A stretch of 59,588 bases of DNA from Pyramidobacter piscolens. GTDB lineage: Bacteria > Synergistota > Synergistia > Synergistales > Dethiosulfovibrionaceae. The stretch lies in assembly GCA_004558205.1 (NCBI GenBank), contig SFDM01000015.1, positions 1 through 59,588 on the forward strand, read 5' to 3'. The notes beneath the pieces were generated by a model. It was not told where the DNA came from, did not search any database, and was given only the letters and a program-made list of their open reading frames with translations. A program made the position numbers and the translations under genes. Shown piece by piece: positions 1-9,415 of this stretch; the stretch's first letter is position 1; each line of letters begins with the position of its first letter.

Positions 1-140
1 CTGTTTTTTATTTTACAACAAAACTATCTTTTTTGCCACCGCGGCTCCGAACCTGAAGGGCTCTCCCCGGCCTGTACAGGCAGATTTGCACCGAAACGCA
101 GGAGCAAAAGATTTCAGCGCGGAGGGCCGAGAGATCAAAA

Positions 141-182
141 AGAGGGAGCTGCCGGCGGGAATTCCGCTGGCAGCTCCCTCTT
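141..182 (-). terminator. Rho-independent terminator of the autotransporter gene
   Basis: A 13-bp stem (AGAGGGAGCTGCC paired with its complement) with a 16-base loop is followed on the minus strand by CTTTTTG. It lies about 20 bases beyond the stop codon of the autotransporter-like gene. Bases 1-140 show no gene that I can recognise. Confidence 0.8.
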
Positions 183-199
183 TACATGTCGCGCTGAAC

Positions 200-2830
200 T
201 TAAAACAGCATCTTGTAGCCGGCGCGCATCTTATGGGCGTCGACCTTGCTGGAGAACTCGCCCTGGTAGTCGAGGAAGCAGAGGTTGTCGGCCTGCTTGT
301 TCAGCTTCAGTTCCAGCCCCACGCCCACGCTGAAACTGTCCTCGTTCATGAGGGCACTCAGAGAGCCCAGATTCCTGCCGCTGGAGTAGAAGGCGGCCCC
401 CAGGTGGGACAGGCTGTCGCCGCCCAGACGGTGGTTGTAAAAGGCCCGGGCGTACCAGCGGGACGACGGGGAATACCGGTCCAGATAGACGCCCAGACGC
501 AGCAGCGTCGAATTATAGGTCCGCTCGCCCGTCCAGTCCGTCGAGCCGAAAATGGCGCCGTCCAGGCTGTCCTGATTGATCCTGTTGTAGCTGAATCCCA
601 GCGCGGGGCGGATCAGCATGTCCGAGCCCAGCTGGAAGGACTTGTCCACCTCAAGGGAGATCTCCCGGGTGGTGCCGTCCAGAGAGCCTTGAAGCGACTT
701 GTTGATCGCCGCCTCGGTGCCGTAATCCTGCTTTCCCATGCCCAGCCAGATTCTTCCCGCGAATCCGTCGCCGAAGCGGTGCTGGCCGTAAAGCCCCACG
801 TACAGTTCCTTTCCCGTGGCGCTGTTGGAGCTCTGGGTGAGCTCGGGCTTCGCGTAGGACAGGACCACGCCGCCTTCCGTCGCGGCGTTCATCTGCCGCC
901 TGTAGCCCAGGGAGAAACCGTTGGACTGCACGCTGTAATCGTCCTTCCGGCCGCCGCTCACGTTAGTTTTACTGTAGACGTAGCTGCCCCACCAGGCGTT
1001 TTTCCTTTCCTTGGGGATATCGAGCTGCAGCCAGTCATAGGGCGACGTGGAAGAGGGCTTGAGCAGAGGCTGGCCTTCGAGGCTGGTCAGGGCCCGGGGC
1101 AGCGACGCGCTACCCGAAAGGGCGCTGTAATCGTTCCAGCTTTGAGGCGCCAGAAGGTTGTCAAGCTCGAGATCGTAGAGCCTGCGCGCCACGCTCTCCT
1201 GGTTCCGGGTAAGCGTCGTGCTTTTGGGCATGTCCACGCCCAGATCGGAGACGACTACCTTGAAGCGCTGCGACGAATCCGCGGCCGGTGTCCCCTGGGA
1301 CGTGTAGCCCTGGGCGACGATGTCGTACTTGCCCTTCTGGTCGAGGAGGTCGGCGCCAAAATCGTTCTTGAACTCGTAGAGCGAAGGGCTTTCCCAGCTC
1401 GGGGCGTAAATGCGCTTCAGGCTGACGTCGCGGGTCGTGGAAAGCTGCGTCCCGTCGGGCTTGGTGATGGAATAGACGATCTTCGACAGGCGGCTGCGCA
1501 CGCTGTAGCTCCCGTCGGGGTTGGCCGCCACCTGGTCGGTGCTCAGGGGCGCGGCGACGCCGTAGAGGCTGAGGGTCTGCCCGGGCTTGACGTACACTCC
1601 GTCGCCGACGCCGATATCAAGGCCGCTGCTCGGCGCGGCCGCTCCCGTCAGGTCAAGCACGTTTTCGGAGGTGTCCGCGCCGGCCCCGCGCCGTTCGGCG
1701 CGGGAGAAGATCAGCTGGTCGTAGCCGCTGGAACGGGGCTGGCGGTCGCCGTCTTTGTCGAAGGGCACCAGCGTGCCGGTCACCGCGGCGGTCGAGCCGT
1801 CCTGACGCTCATAGCTCAGGTTCGTGTCGCCCACGTCGTAGCGGTAGAGGAAAACTTTGTGGTCGGGGTCGCCGTCCTGGAAATAGTTATGGTACAGCAT
1901 CCCGCCGATCTCCACGTTCTGGGTGGCGCTGCCGTCGTTCACGTTGTAGATCACGCCCTTGGAGACGGGGGCGTAGAGGTACTCCACCAGGTCGTTGACG
2001 CGCCAGCGCGCCTTGATCTCGTGAAAGACCTTGTCGCGGCTCCAGTAGCCGGGGAAAAAGTCGTACATGATCTTCAGCTTGTTCTCCCGGGCAAAAGCGG
2101 CCAGGTTTTCCTTGTGGGGGAAGCCGTCGGAGGCCGTGGGGGAAAAGCGCCCGAAAACCATGGGGCTGGGCGCGAACTCCAGCGCCGTCTCGGCGCTGGC
2201 CGCGACCTTGCCCGATTTGTCCAGGGCGCTGACGCGAAGCTTGTAGCTTCCTTCCGTCAGGTCCCCGGCGTAGGGATAGCTCGTGTCCAGGTTCTTCGTC
2301 ACGCCGCCCAGGACCAGCGCCGCGAACTCGCCTTTGGCGTTGACCACGGCCTTATTGGAAGGGTCGAGAAACTCTTTGCGGCTCGCGCCCACAAGGTCGG
2401 GAGGTGGGTCCTTCAGCAGGGCGTTCCACGCGCCCGCCGCGTCGGCCTGTCCCCGCAGCGACAGGAAGCCTTGTTTATCGCCGGAATCGTTGTTCTGTCC
2501 CGTGAAGCTGTAGTTCCGGTTGACCTTCGACGGCGGAGTCGCCCCCGAGGCGTCCACGTCGCTGACCACGGTGCGCACCACGGTGCCGTCGCTTCTGACG
2601 ACTTCGATCTTTACGTTGTAGATTTTATCCTTCCTGTCGTCAAGCCGCCCGAGAACGAGAAAATCCCGCGTCGGAGCCAGCGTACTCTCGGCCGCCGAGG
2701 GCTGAAGGAGCGTCACGGAGACGGCCCAGGCGCCGGAAAGCGAAAAACAGGACAGCGCCGTCCCCAGAACCGCGGCGCTGCAAATTTTTTTCAAAAGTGT
2801 TCGCAGTCTGACTGCACGCTGTTGAACCAT
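200..2830 (-). CDS. Autotransporter-like outer-membrane protein
   Basis: 876 aa. The N-terminus has a basic stretch, a hydrophobic core and an ALA-type cleavage region around residues 15-36 (SGAWA), a signal peptide. Residues about 40-590 form a long passenger with beta-rich, Ig-like stretches and no enzymatic motif that I recognise. The last 270 residues alternate aromatic and polar residues (SLGYRR, GLYGQHRF, FYNHRLGG) and the chain ends in phenylalanine. This is the pattern of an autotransporter beta-barrel inserted by the BAM complex. The start is ATG at 2830 with GGGGGAAAG upstream. It stands alone, with its own terminator. A related but broken barrel fragment lies at 29333-30009. The passenger function is unknown; the barrel call is firm, the secretion route is inferred. 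Confidence 0.75.
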   Translation of the reverse strand: MVQQRAVRLRTLLKKICSAAVLGTALSCFSLSGAWAVSVTLLQPSAAESTLAPTRDFLVLGRLDDRKDKIYNVKIEVVRSDGTVVRTVVSDVDASGATPPSKVNRNYSFTGQNNDSGDKQGFLSLRGQADAAGAWNALLKDPPPDLVGASRKEFLDPSNKAVVNAKGEFAALVLGGVTKNLDTSYPYAGDLTEGSYKLRVSALDKSGKVAASAETALEFAPSPMVFGRFSPTASDGFPHKENLAAFARENKLKIMYDFFPGYWSRDKVFHEIKARWRVNDLVEYLYAPVSKGVIYNVNDGSATQNVEIGGMLYHNYFQDGDPDHKVFLYRYDVGDTNLSYERQDGSTAAVTGTLVPFDKDGDRQPRSSGYDQLIFSRAERRGAGADTSENVLDLTGAAAPSSGLDIGVGDGVYVKPGQTLSLYGVAAPLSTDQVAANPDGSYSVRSRLSKIVYSITKPDGTQLSTTRDVSLKRIYAPSWESPSLYEFKNDFGADLLDQKGKYDIVAQGYTSQGTPAADSSQRFKVVVSDLGVDMPKSTTLTRNQESVARRLYDLELDNLLAPQSWNDYSALSGSASLPRALTSLEGQPLLKPSSTSPYDWLQLDIPKERKNAWWGSYVYSKTNVSGGRKDDYSVQSNGFSLGYRRQMNAATEGGVVLSYAKPELTQSSNSATGKELYVGLYGQHRFGDGFAGRIWLGMGKQDYGTEAAINKSLQGSLDGTTREISLEVDKSFQLGSDMLIRPALGFSYNRINQDSLDGAIFGSTDWTGERTYNSTLLRLGVYLDRYSPSSRWYARAFYNHRLGGDSLSHLGAAFYSSGRNLGSLSALMNEDSFSVGVGLELKLNKQADNLCFLDYQGEFSSKVDAHKMRAGYKMLF

Positions 2831-3078
2831 CTATCTTTCCCCCTTTTTCGTCTGTACGACGTAAAAAGTTTTTCATCAAAAAAGCACCCGATTTTCCGTG
2901 CTGAAAACGTTTTTATTTTAGCCGAGAGTCCCCAAAAAATCAATGAGCCCCTTGAAAATCCCGAAGTTTTCTGCGTCGCGAAACTCTGGCTAAAAGATTG
3001 AGGCGCAAAAGCTCGCAACGGCTCGCAACGGAAAAACCGATCAAATCCGCCAATTGCCGTGACGTGAATTCGCTCTTA

Positions 3079-3365
3079 TATTAACTCGCGTTCAACGTGC
3101 TTAATGCCGGACCGAAGATCAAAGTCAAAGGATTTCAACGCAAAGGCTGAACAGAAAGGGCGCAAAGGACGCAAAGGAAAAACAAGACCTAAATTATTAA
3201 TAAAAAAACGAAGCAACGTGATGATAATTTATGCGTTTTACTTAATTTTGCGCTTCTAAAAGTCTTTCAAAGTTTTCCTTTGCGAACCTTTGCGCCATTT
3301 GCGATGAAATCTTTTGACGTGGTTCTTCGATTTGATATTAAGCACGTCCATGGAAAATTAGTATT
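3079..3365. repeat. MITE-like intergenic repeat, copy A
   Basis: About 285 bases of non-coding DNA bounded by an imperfect inverted repeat. The ends read CGTGCTTAAT (3096-3105) and ATTAAGCACG (3337-3346), and the similarity continues outward to ATTAGTAT-like borders. Inside are sub-terminal stretches such as GCGCAAAGGACGCAAAGG facing each other. Matching copies occur at 6524, 20057, 27459 (diverged), 51557 and 59491 (partial). No ORF is present. It sits in the 774-base gap between the autotransporter promoter side (2831-3078, no gene seen) and the kinase gene ending at 3605. Confidence 0.75.
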
Positions 3366-3403
3366 ATTGCCAGTTATCGATAGGGACACAAAATCAGCAC
3401 GGA

Positions 3404-3497
3404 GGGGACGGCCCGAGGGGCATCCACAAGGCAACGGGCACGGGCGGCCCGGAGGCCGATATGCCCGAAGCGGCTGGATGCCCCCCGGGCCGTCCCC
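3404..3497. repeat. Long GC-rich stem-loop
   Basis: The arms GGGGACGGCCCGAGGGGC (from 3404) and their near-complement ending at 3497 form a stem of over 20 bp. A second inner stem (GGGCA/TGCCC) lies in the loop. It lies downstream of the 3' end of the hybrid kinase gene on the minus strand, without a convincing T-run, so it may be an mRNA-stabilising structure rather than a terminator. A similarly built stem-loop is at 57492-57582. Bases 3498-3604 carry only a short fragment resembling the MITE end. Confidence 0.6.
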
Positions 3498-3604
3498 GGG
3501 GTTTTAATGAGGCTGTTCTGAGAAATAGTATGAGTTATTGACTCAGCTTTTATCGTTCCTTCGCGGCCTTCGCGGCCTTGCGCTGAAATCTTCTGACCCG
3601 GCCT

Positions 3605-6379
3605 TCAGCTCGAAAAATGAGAATTCATCCCGCAGGGGTCGCGGTCCTCTTCCAGGCACTTCAGCAGCGCGGCGTAGAGCTTTTCGGGTTCGATGGGTTT
3701 GGAAAGGTGCCCCTTCATGCCCGCTTTCAGGCAGGCCGAGACGTCCTCGCCGCCGGCGTTGGCCGACAGGGCGACGATCGGCAGGGTCTTCGCGTCGGAA
3801 CGGCGCAGGGCGCGGATCGCGCGGGCGGCGGCCAGGCCGTCCATAACGGGCATGCGGATATCCATCAGGACCGCCATGTAATAGTTTTCCTCTGAAACGG
3901 AGACTTTATTGACGCCTTCATAGCCGTTTCGCGCCGTATCCACGAGAACGCCCGCTTTTTTCAGGAGTTTTTCGGTGATCTCGCGGTTCAGAGGGTGGTC
4001 CTCGCAGATCAGGACGCGCTTGCCCGCCAGGGCCCGCGTTCCATAATCCCGCCGGTCCGCTGAGCTGGCGGCGGCCACGGCGGTCGTCTTTCCGCGGATC
4101 CACACGTCAAAAACCGTCCCCTTGCCCAGTTCGCTGGTACAGGCGATCGTCCCTCCCATGGCGTCCACCAGGTCCTTCACGATCGCCAGGCCCAGCCCGG
4201 TCCCCTCTCCGGCGCCGCTGAAACGCTCCTGCTCGAAGGGTTTGAAGAGCTTCTCCTTCTGGAACGCCGCCGACATGCCGACGCCGTTGTCGGCGACCCT
4301 GAAATGAACCAACCGAGTCCCTCCGCCCACGGACTTGCTCGAAATCTCCAGGCTGACCAGGCCGCCTCGGGACGTGAACTTAATGGCGTTGTTCAGCAGA
4401 TTGACGAAAATCTGCTGAAGCCGGATCTTGTCGAACATCAGGGGAAAGGGTTGATCCACGTCGCAGTGAAGTTCAAGAGAGACCCCCTTTTCCTCCGCCC
4501 TCGGCGTCAGGATCGTGGCGAGGGAAGCCACGAAATCGGTGTTCCAGTAGGGTTCGGGCTGCAGTTCGTACTTCCCGCTCTGCAGCCTGCTCAGGTCCAG
4601 GCTGTCATTGATCAGCTGGAGCAGGTACTGGGCCGACTGGTGGATCTTGCAGTGATACTCGCGGGCCTCTTCCAGCGCGGCCGACTGGCTGCCCAGGCCG
4701 GAAAAGCCGATAATGGCGTTCATGGGCGTGCGCATGTCGTGGCTCATGCGGGCAAGGAAATCCTGCTTGGCGCTGGTGGCCCGTGTCAGAGCCACGTTCT
4801 TCCGCCGCATCCGGCTGTTGTAGACCGCCAGCGAAAGGCCGAAGGCCGCCAGCAGCACCAGGCCGCCGCCCAACAGCAGCGTGCGGACGGGGTTGACGTA
4901 GACCAACTCGGCCAGGATGTTCTGGTCGGGACGCTGGGACGTGTTCTCCACCATCAGGGCGTTCAGCTCCTTGACGCCCAGCCGCGCCAGGATCTTGTTC
5001 AGGCAGCTGGCCAGCAATTTCCGGTCCTGGCCGGAGACGCCGAAGCTGACCTGATGGGAGAAGTCCGTCAGAGAAAAGGAGAGGCCTCCATAACGGTAGA
5101 AGTTCAGGTAATACTCGGCGGTATAGCTGTTCATGTAGGTCACGTCGGCATTCCCGTTCAGTACCGCTTCGACGCACTCCTCGTAGTTATTGAACCAGAC
5201 GAGCTGCTCGGGCGGGTAGCGTTTCTGAATGTGGTTCCGCGTCACGCAGAAGGAACGCACGGCCGCCGCGCGCCGCTTCGCGGGATCGACCCTCTGGTTC
5301 TTCCGGGTGATCTCGTAATAGTTGAGCTCGAAATAGGGATTGGTGGTGACCACGCAGTTCTCGTCGGCCCATCCGAAGTCGAAATACAGGTCGGGATAGA
5401 CGATGGTGGCCGGCTGATCCTGGCCCAGCAGTTCCGTCTGCTCGAACTGCACGCCGAGCTTGGCGCAGATCAGCCGCGCCAGGCTCGGGTAGAACCCCAC
5501 GAAGGTCCCGCCGCCGTCCAGGCGCGACAGCCAGCCCTGCCCCCGCCGGAAGGAAAAGCGCAGGCTCTTCAGCGAGGCCAGGTACTGCGTCTCTTCCTTG
5601 GTCAGGGGAATGTCGACCCTATAGGGATACCACTTCTTGTAGGTGTCGGATAAAAAGGACGGCTCGCTCAGCTCGATCATGGAAAGGGCCACGTTCAGCC
5701 GTTCCATCCAGGGGTTCTCATTCGTCATGGCGATGTAGTTCGCGATGCTCAGAAAGCGTTCCAACAGCTTCATATCGACGTCCAGATCCATGACGTTGGA
5801 GATCAGGGCGTCGATCCCGCCGCTTTCCAGCGCCGCGCGGCAGTCGTTGTAGCTGTCGAAAAAGATGAGATTTCCTTCAGGAACGTTGGCCATGCGCAGC
5901 TCCTCCTGATAGGAATAGGCCTCGTACATGGCGCGCGTGACGCCCACTCTGAGCGTCCTGAAGGTCCCGTAATCCTGATAGCAGAGGTCGCCGCGGCTCT
6001 TCAGCGCCATCAGGGCGTGATAGGTGTCGATGATGTGGTGCTCCGAATAGTCCAGATCGGGCAGCCTCATTGCCGGCTTGGTGACGGGCATGCGCACGTC
6101 GGCCTTCCCCGCCAAGAGCATTTCCTTTGTCTCTTCCCAGCTGTCCGCGGGAATATAGCGAAACTGAATCCCCGAGTACGTCGAAATACGGTTCAGCAGG
6201 TCCACGCCATAGCCGGTCTCACGGCCGCCGGCGTCGTATTCGAAAAATCCCTTCAAAGGGTAAAAGGCCACGCGGAGCTCTCCGCGGCTGTCGGCCCGCA
6301 AAGGCGCTCCTCCGCAGAGAAACGTCAGCAGACATAGAAAAAAAAGCAGGCGCCTTCCTGTGCTCCGCAATTTAACCAT
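3605..6379 (-). CDS. Hybrid sensor histidine kinase with two solute-binding sensor domains
   Basis: 924 aa, BvgS-like. Order: signal peptide (1-30), two bacterial solute-binding (SBP_bac_3) domains in the periplasm (about 35-265 and 270-485), one membrane helix (about 500-520), HisKA with phospho-His 547 in ARMSHDMRTPMN, an HATPase domain with DNGVGMS and GTGLGL, and a receiver domain with acidic pocket CEDHPLN and phospho-Asp in LMDIRMPVMDG. It probably senses a small ligand such as an amino acid or organic acid and passes phosphate through the receiver to an HPt domain. It has no HPt of its own; the free HPt protein at 6789 could serve it. A MITE copy separates it from the operon upstream. 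Confidence 0.88.
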   Translation of the reverse strand: MVKLRSTGRRLLFFLCLLTFLCGGAPLRADSRGELRVAFYPLKGFFEYDAGGRETGYGVDLLNRISTYSGIQFRYIPADSWEETKEMLLAGKADVRMPVTKPAMRLPDLDYSEHHIIDTYHALMALKSRGDLCYQDYGTFRTLRVGVTRAMYEAYSYQEELRMANVPEGNLIFFDSYNDCRAALESGGIDALISNVMDLDVDMKLLERFLSIANYIAMTNENPWMERLNVALSMIELSEPSFLSDTYKKWYPYRVDIPLTKEETQYLASLKSLRFSFRRGQGWLSRLDGGGTFVGFYPSLARLICAKLGVQFEQTELLGQDQPATIVYPDLYFDFGWADENCVVTTNPYFELNYYEITRKNQRVDPAKRRAAAVRSFCVTRNHIQKRYPPEQLVWFNNYEECVEAVLNGNADVTYMNSYTAEYYLNFYRYGGLSFSLTDFSHQVSFGVSGQDRKLLASCLNKILARLGVKELNALMVENTSQRPDQNILAELVYVNPVRTLLLGGGLVLLAAFGLSLAVYNSRMRRKNVALTRATSAKQDFLARMSHDMRTPMNAIIGFSGLGSQSAALEEAREYHCKIHQSAQYLLQLINDSLDLSRLQSGKYELQPEPYWNTDFVASLATILTPRAEEKGVSLELHCDVDQPFPLMFDKIRLQQIFVNLLNNAIKFTSRGGLVSLEISSKSVGGGTRLVHFRVADNGVGMSAAFQKEKLFKPFEQERFSGAGEGTGLGLAIVKDLVDAMGGTIACTSELGKGTVFDVWIRGKTTAVAAASSADRRDYGTRALAGKRVLICEDHPLNREITEKLLKKAGVLVDTARNGYEGVNKVSVSEENYYMAVLMDIRMPVMDGLAAARAIRALRRSDAKTLPIVALSANAGGEDVSACLKAGMKGHLSKPIEPEKLYAALLKCLEEDRDPCGMNSHFSS

Positions 6380-6523
6380 TCCCGATTTCTTCCTTTTCTT
6401 TCATCTTTTTCGTTCCGTCTTCCGCGCCGGAAGCTGCAGTTCATGGCGGCTGGACCCGCAAAGCCGTTCCGTATCGGCGGGTTTAGCGGTACGCACGTTC
6501 ATGCCCGCCGGCAGCGCGTCTCT

Positions 6524-6780
6524 AGTACCGATTCCCTATTGACGTGCTTAATATCAAATCGGAGAGCCACGTCAAAAGATCTCAGTGCAAAGGACGCAAA
6601 GGTTCGCAAAGGAAAACCTTGAAAGGTTTTTAGAACCGCAAAATCAAGCAAAATCCATAAATTACCATCAGGCTAATTCGTTTTTTGGTTAATAATTTAG
6701 GTCTTGTTTCTCCTTTGCGTTCTTTGCGCCCTTTGCGTTGAAATCCTTTAACTTTGATCTTCGGTCCGACATTAAGCACT
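6524..6780. repeat. MITE-like intergenic repeat, copy B (inverted relative to A)
   Basis: The left end reads GACGTGCTTAAT (6541-6552) followed by ATCAAATCG, which matches the right end of copy A in inverse. The right end is ATTAAGCAC at 6771-6779. It abuts the 3' end of the HPt gene: the outermost border is replaced by the gene end. It fills most of the 409-base gap 6380-6788; bases 6380-6523 show no gene. Confidence 0.7.
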
Positions 6781-6788
6781 TTAAAAAA

Positions 6789-7139
6789 TCAGCTCTCCAA
6801 TATCTCGGCCAGACGGTCCTTCAAGCGGTTCAGCTCCTCGGCGCGTTCCAGCAGGCTGCCGTCGCAGCGGCCGGCGCGGAGGGGCTCCACGATCTCTTCG
6901 GTCTTGGCGTACAGAGGCGTCAGCCCCATGTTGGCCAGCACGCCCTTCAGCGTATGGGCGCAATCGAAGGCTTTCTTCCCGTCGTGGGCGCGCAGCGCCT
7001 CTTCCAGCGCCGCGTAATTGGGGTCGCCCGGAATCGCCGCAAGGCACTCCAGGTAAAAATCCTCGTCGTCCAGCATCCTGTTCAAAGCGCCCTTCACGTC
7101 GCAGCCCCAGGCGCCCAGCCTTTCTATCCTCGAGTCCAT
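6789..7139 (-). CDS. HPt phosphotransfer protein
   Basis: 116 aa from ATG 7139, chosen because GGGGAG lies at good distance upstream; an in-frame TTG at 7247 would add 36 residues of unconvincing sequence. The motif CAHTLKGVLANMG is the HPt core, with the histidine as the phosphorylated residue. The length suits a stand-alone four-helix HPt. It is the last gene of the sensor operon and is the only HPt seen in the window, so it is likely the shared relay partner for the four hybrid kinases, all of which end in receiver domains without an HPt. Confidence 0.8.
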   Translation of the reverse strand: MDSRIERLGAWGCDVKGALNRMLDDEDFYLECLAAIPGDPNYAALEEALRAHDGKKAFDCAHTLKGVLANMGLTPLYAKTEEIVEPLRAGRCDGSLLERAEELNRLKDRLAEILES

Positions 7140-7143
7140 GCCC

Positions 7144-7266
7144 TCACTCCCCCGCCGTTCTTCGGGCCGCGCCGCAGGATTCCCCGGCGCGGCGGCGGAG
7201 AGCCTGGGCCCGGCCGTTCGCCGAGACGCCGGCTTCAATCGCTTCAACCAATTTTTCCCTATTCAT
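7144..7266 (-). CDS. Possible 40-aa small protein between kinase and HPt genes
   Basis: ATG at 7266 overlaps the stop of the upstream kinase gene (ATGAATAG) and the ORF ends in TGA four bases before the HPt start. The product would begin MNREKLVEAIEAGV and become Arg-rich. GGAAGA just upstream could act as a ribosome site. The tight coupling on both sides suggests translation, at least to carry ribosomes to the HPt start. It may be the remnant of an N-terminal extension of the HPt gene. I do not recognise a family. Confidence 0.35.
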   Translation of the reverse strand: MNREKLVEAIEAGVSANGRAQALRRRAGESCGAARRTAGE

Positions 7267-9415
7267 GTGGTCTTCCCTCCAAAAACAAACGCTGGAGCGC
7301 GGCATAGAGCTTCGCCACGTCGATCGGTTTTGCCAGATGTTCGTCCATGCCCGCGTTCCGACTGTCCTCCTTGTCGGACTCGTAGGCGTTCGCGGTCACC
7401 GCGATGATCGGGACGCTTTTCGCGTCGGGGCGGTCCAAAGAGCGGATCGCCCGGGCCGATTCCAGGCCGTCCATGCGAGGCATCCTGATATCCATCAGCA
7501 CCGCGTCGAAAAAGCCGGGCGGCGCGGCGCTAAAGGCGTCCAGCGCGATCAGGCCGTCTTTGGCCACCTGAGCCGCCATGCCCCTCCGCTCCAGAAGCTT
7601 CTCCAGGATCATGGCGTTCATGGGGTTATCCTCGGCCACCAGGACGCGCCTGCCCTTCAACAGGTCATCGCCGGGCGGCGGAGCGGCAGCCGGCGGCTCG
7701 CCATGCCTCCACCTGAAGGGAAGCGTCACGGCGATCCGGGTGCCCCGGTTCTCGGCGCTCTCCACCTCCAGAGTCCCCTTCATGCTGTCCACGATGCGCC
7801 GCACCAGCGACAGGCCCAGTCCCATGCCGCCCGCGAAGGCCTGGTCAGGGCACCCGTCCTGGGCGAAGGGCGTAAACATCCGCTTCTGAAAGTCCTCGCT
7901 CATGCCGCAGCCCGTGTCGCTGACGGAAAAGCGTTCCCAGACGCGATCGCCGTCGCGGCGCAAGCGCTCGTGCCGGAAGACCGCCGTCCCGCCGGGAGGC
8001 GTGAACTTCAGCGCGTTGCCCAGCAGGTTTTCAACGATCTGGACGCACCGCAGGGGATCGAGCTCGTACTCCAGGCCCTTCTCAAAGGCATCGTCCCGTT
8101 CGGCCAGGAAACGGACGCCTTTTTTCGCAAACTCAGGCGTCAGCATTTCCAGAGCGGAGGCGAAAACCGGCGCAGGCTGCCGCCACACGGTCTCCAGCTT
8201 CACGCAGCCGTCCTCCGCGGCATGGGCGTCCAGGATGTCGTTGATAATTCTGAGGAGGTGCTTGCCCGCGTCCCTGGCCTGCTCGATATACGCCGTCATC
8301 TCCCTGGAACGTCCGGGCAGGTCCAGCGCCAGGGTAATGAGCCCCAGAATGACGTTCATGGGCGTGCGCAGCTCGTGACTCATGCGCGCCAGAAACTTTT
8401 GCGTCACTTCGTTGGCTTTCGTCAGTTCCGAGTTCAGGCGGCGCTCGCGTTCAAGCTCCCTGTTCCTGAGGCGCTGCCGGAGCAGGAGGAACAAGAGGGA
8501 CAGAAGCAGCGCCAGGAAAAGGCACAGCGCGGCCATGGAAGCGACCGGCCAGTCATAGACGTAGTCGGCCAGCGTGCGGCCGCGGTCGATGGCCTCGATC
8601 AGGCTCCCGTAGATGGCCTGGTTCACGTCGCTTTCGCTGAGGCTGGCGATCCCTGCGTTCAGCAGGCGGATCAGGGCGGGATCGCAATCCTTGTTGACGC
8701 CGAAGCACAGGCCCCACGTGAAGCTGCTGATGAGCACCGAATGAAGGTCCCGGTAACGGTGCTGGGCTTTATAGTACTCCGCCGCGTATGCCGCGATCAG
8801 CGCCATGTCGGCCCCGCCGCTTCTGACGGCCTCCATGCACTGGGCGTTAGACTGGTATTCCACGAACCGGTAGGAAGGCATCTTTTTCTTCATGGCCATG
8901 GTGGAATAGGATCCCACGCAGACGGCCACCCTGTAGGCGGCGCCGGGGCGGTAGAGGTCGTCGATCTCGTCGCTGGTCACCATGGAGTAGTTGATGGTGA
9001 TGTAGGGCCGAGTGGCCAGCACGCCGTTTTTCTCCACCATGGCCCGGTCGTCGGCAATGCCCGAAAGCAGCATGGCCCCGCCCGACTGGACGGTTTTGAT
9101 GGCGTCCATATAGCTGGGGCTGGACACTGGAAGCGGCTTCAGCCCCACCTGCCGGCAGACCAGGCCCAGAATGCGGGGGATGACGCCCATGACCTCGCCG
9201 GACTGAGGCCCGGTCATAGCGTAGGGGATCCAGGAAGTATCCAGGGCGATAGTCACCTCGGGATGGGCGGCGATATAGGCCCGCTCTTCAGCCCCCAGCA
9301 GCGGCTTTTCCCCTGAGAGGCCCAGCGCCGGCGGCCCGGAGGCGAAACAGGCGCAGGTCAGCGCCGCGACCCAGAAAACAGCCAGAAACAACGCCCACCT
9401 CTTTATTCCTCTCAT
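7259..9415 (-). CDS. Hybrid sensor histidine kinase with one solute-binding sensor domain
   Basis: 718 aa from ATG 9415, preceded by GAGGAGGGAGGAGCA; the TTG at 9454 in the same frame is not needed. Order: signal peptide (1-28), SBP_bac_3 domain (about 35-270), membrane helix (about 280-305), short coiled linker, HisKA with phospho-His 347 (ARMSHELRTPMN), HATPase (DTGCGMS, GMGLGLS), receiver (AEDNPMN, LMDIRMPRMDG). The ATG overlaps the stop of the upstream kinase gene (ATGA), so the two are translationally coupled. Acts in the inner membrane with a periplasmic sensor; the ligand is unknown. Confidence 0.88.
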   Translation of the reverse strand: MRGIKRWALFLAVFWVAALTCACFASGPPALGLSGEKPLLGAEERAYIAAHPEVTIALDTSWIPYAMTGPQSGEVMGVIPRILGLVCRQVGLKPLPVSSPSYMDAIKTVQSGGAMLLSGIADDRAMVEKNGVLATRPYITINYSMVTSDEIDDLYRPGAAYRVAVCVGSYSTMAMKKKMPSYRFVEYQSNAQCMEAVRSGGADMALIAAYAAEYYKAQHRYRDLHSVLISSFTWGLCFGVNKDCDPALIRLLNAGIASLSESDVNQAIYGSLIEAIDRGRTLADYVYDWPVASMAALCLFLALLLSLLFLLLRQRLRNRELERERRLNSELTKANEVTQKFLARMSHELRTPMNVILGLITLALDLPGRSREMTAYIEQARDAGKHLLRIINDILDAHAAEDGCVKLETVWRQPAPVFASALEMLTPEFAKKGVRFLAERDDAFEKGLEYELDPLRCVQIVENLLGNALKFTPPGGTAVFRHERLRRDGDRVWERFSVSDTGCGMSEDFQKRMFTPFAQDGCPDQAFAGGMGLGLSLVRRIVDSMKGTLEVESAENRGTRIAVTLPFRWRHGEPPAAAPPPGDDLLKGRRVLVAEDNPMNAMILEKLLERRGMAAQVAKDGLIALDAFSAAPPGFFDAVLMDIRMPRMDGLESARAIRSLDRPDAKSVPIIAVTANAYESDKEDSRNAGMDEHLAKPIDVAKLYAALQRLFLEGRPHE

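Noticed and set aside
86..3001. 971-codon plus-strand open frame
   Set aside because: Antisense shadow of the autotransporter gene in high-GC DNA; no ribosome site, and the minus-strand reading has a signal peptide and barrel.
3120..3330. Possible CRISPR-like short repeats (GCGCAAAGGACGCAAAGG)
   Set aside because: The repeats are irregular, face each other within a MITE-like unit, and have no regular spacers.
7265..9316. Long plus-strand frames opposite the hybrid kinases
   Set aside because: Antisense shadows; composition rich in Arg/Gly/His with no domain pattern, while the minus strand encodes clear kinase motifs.
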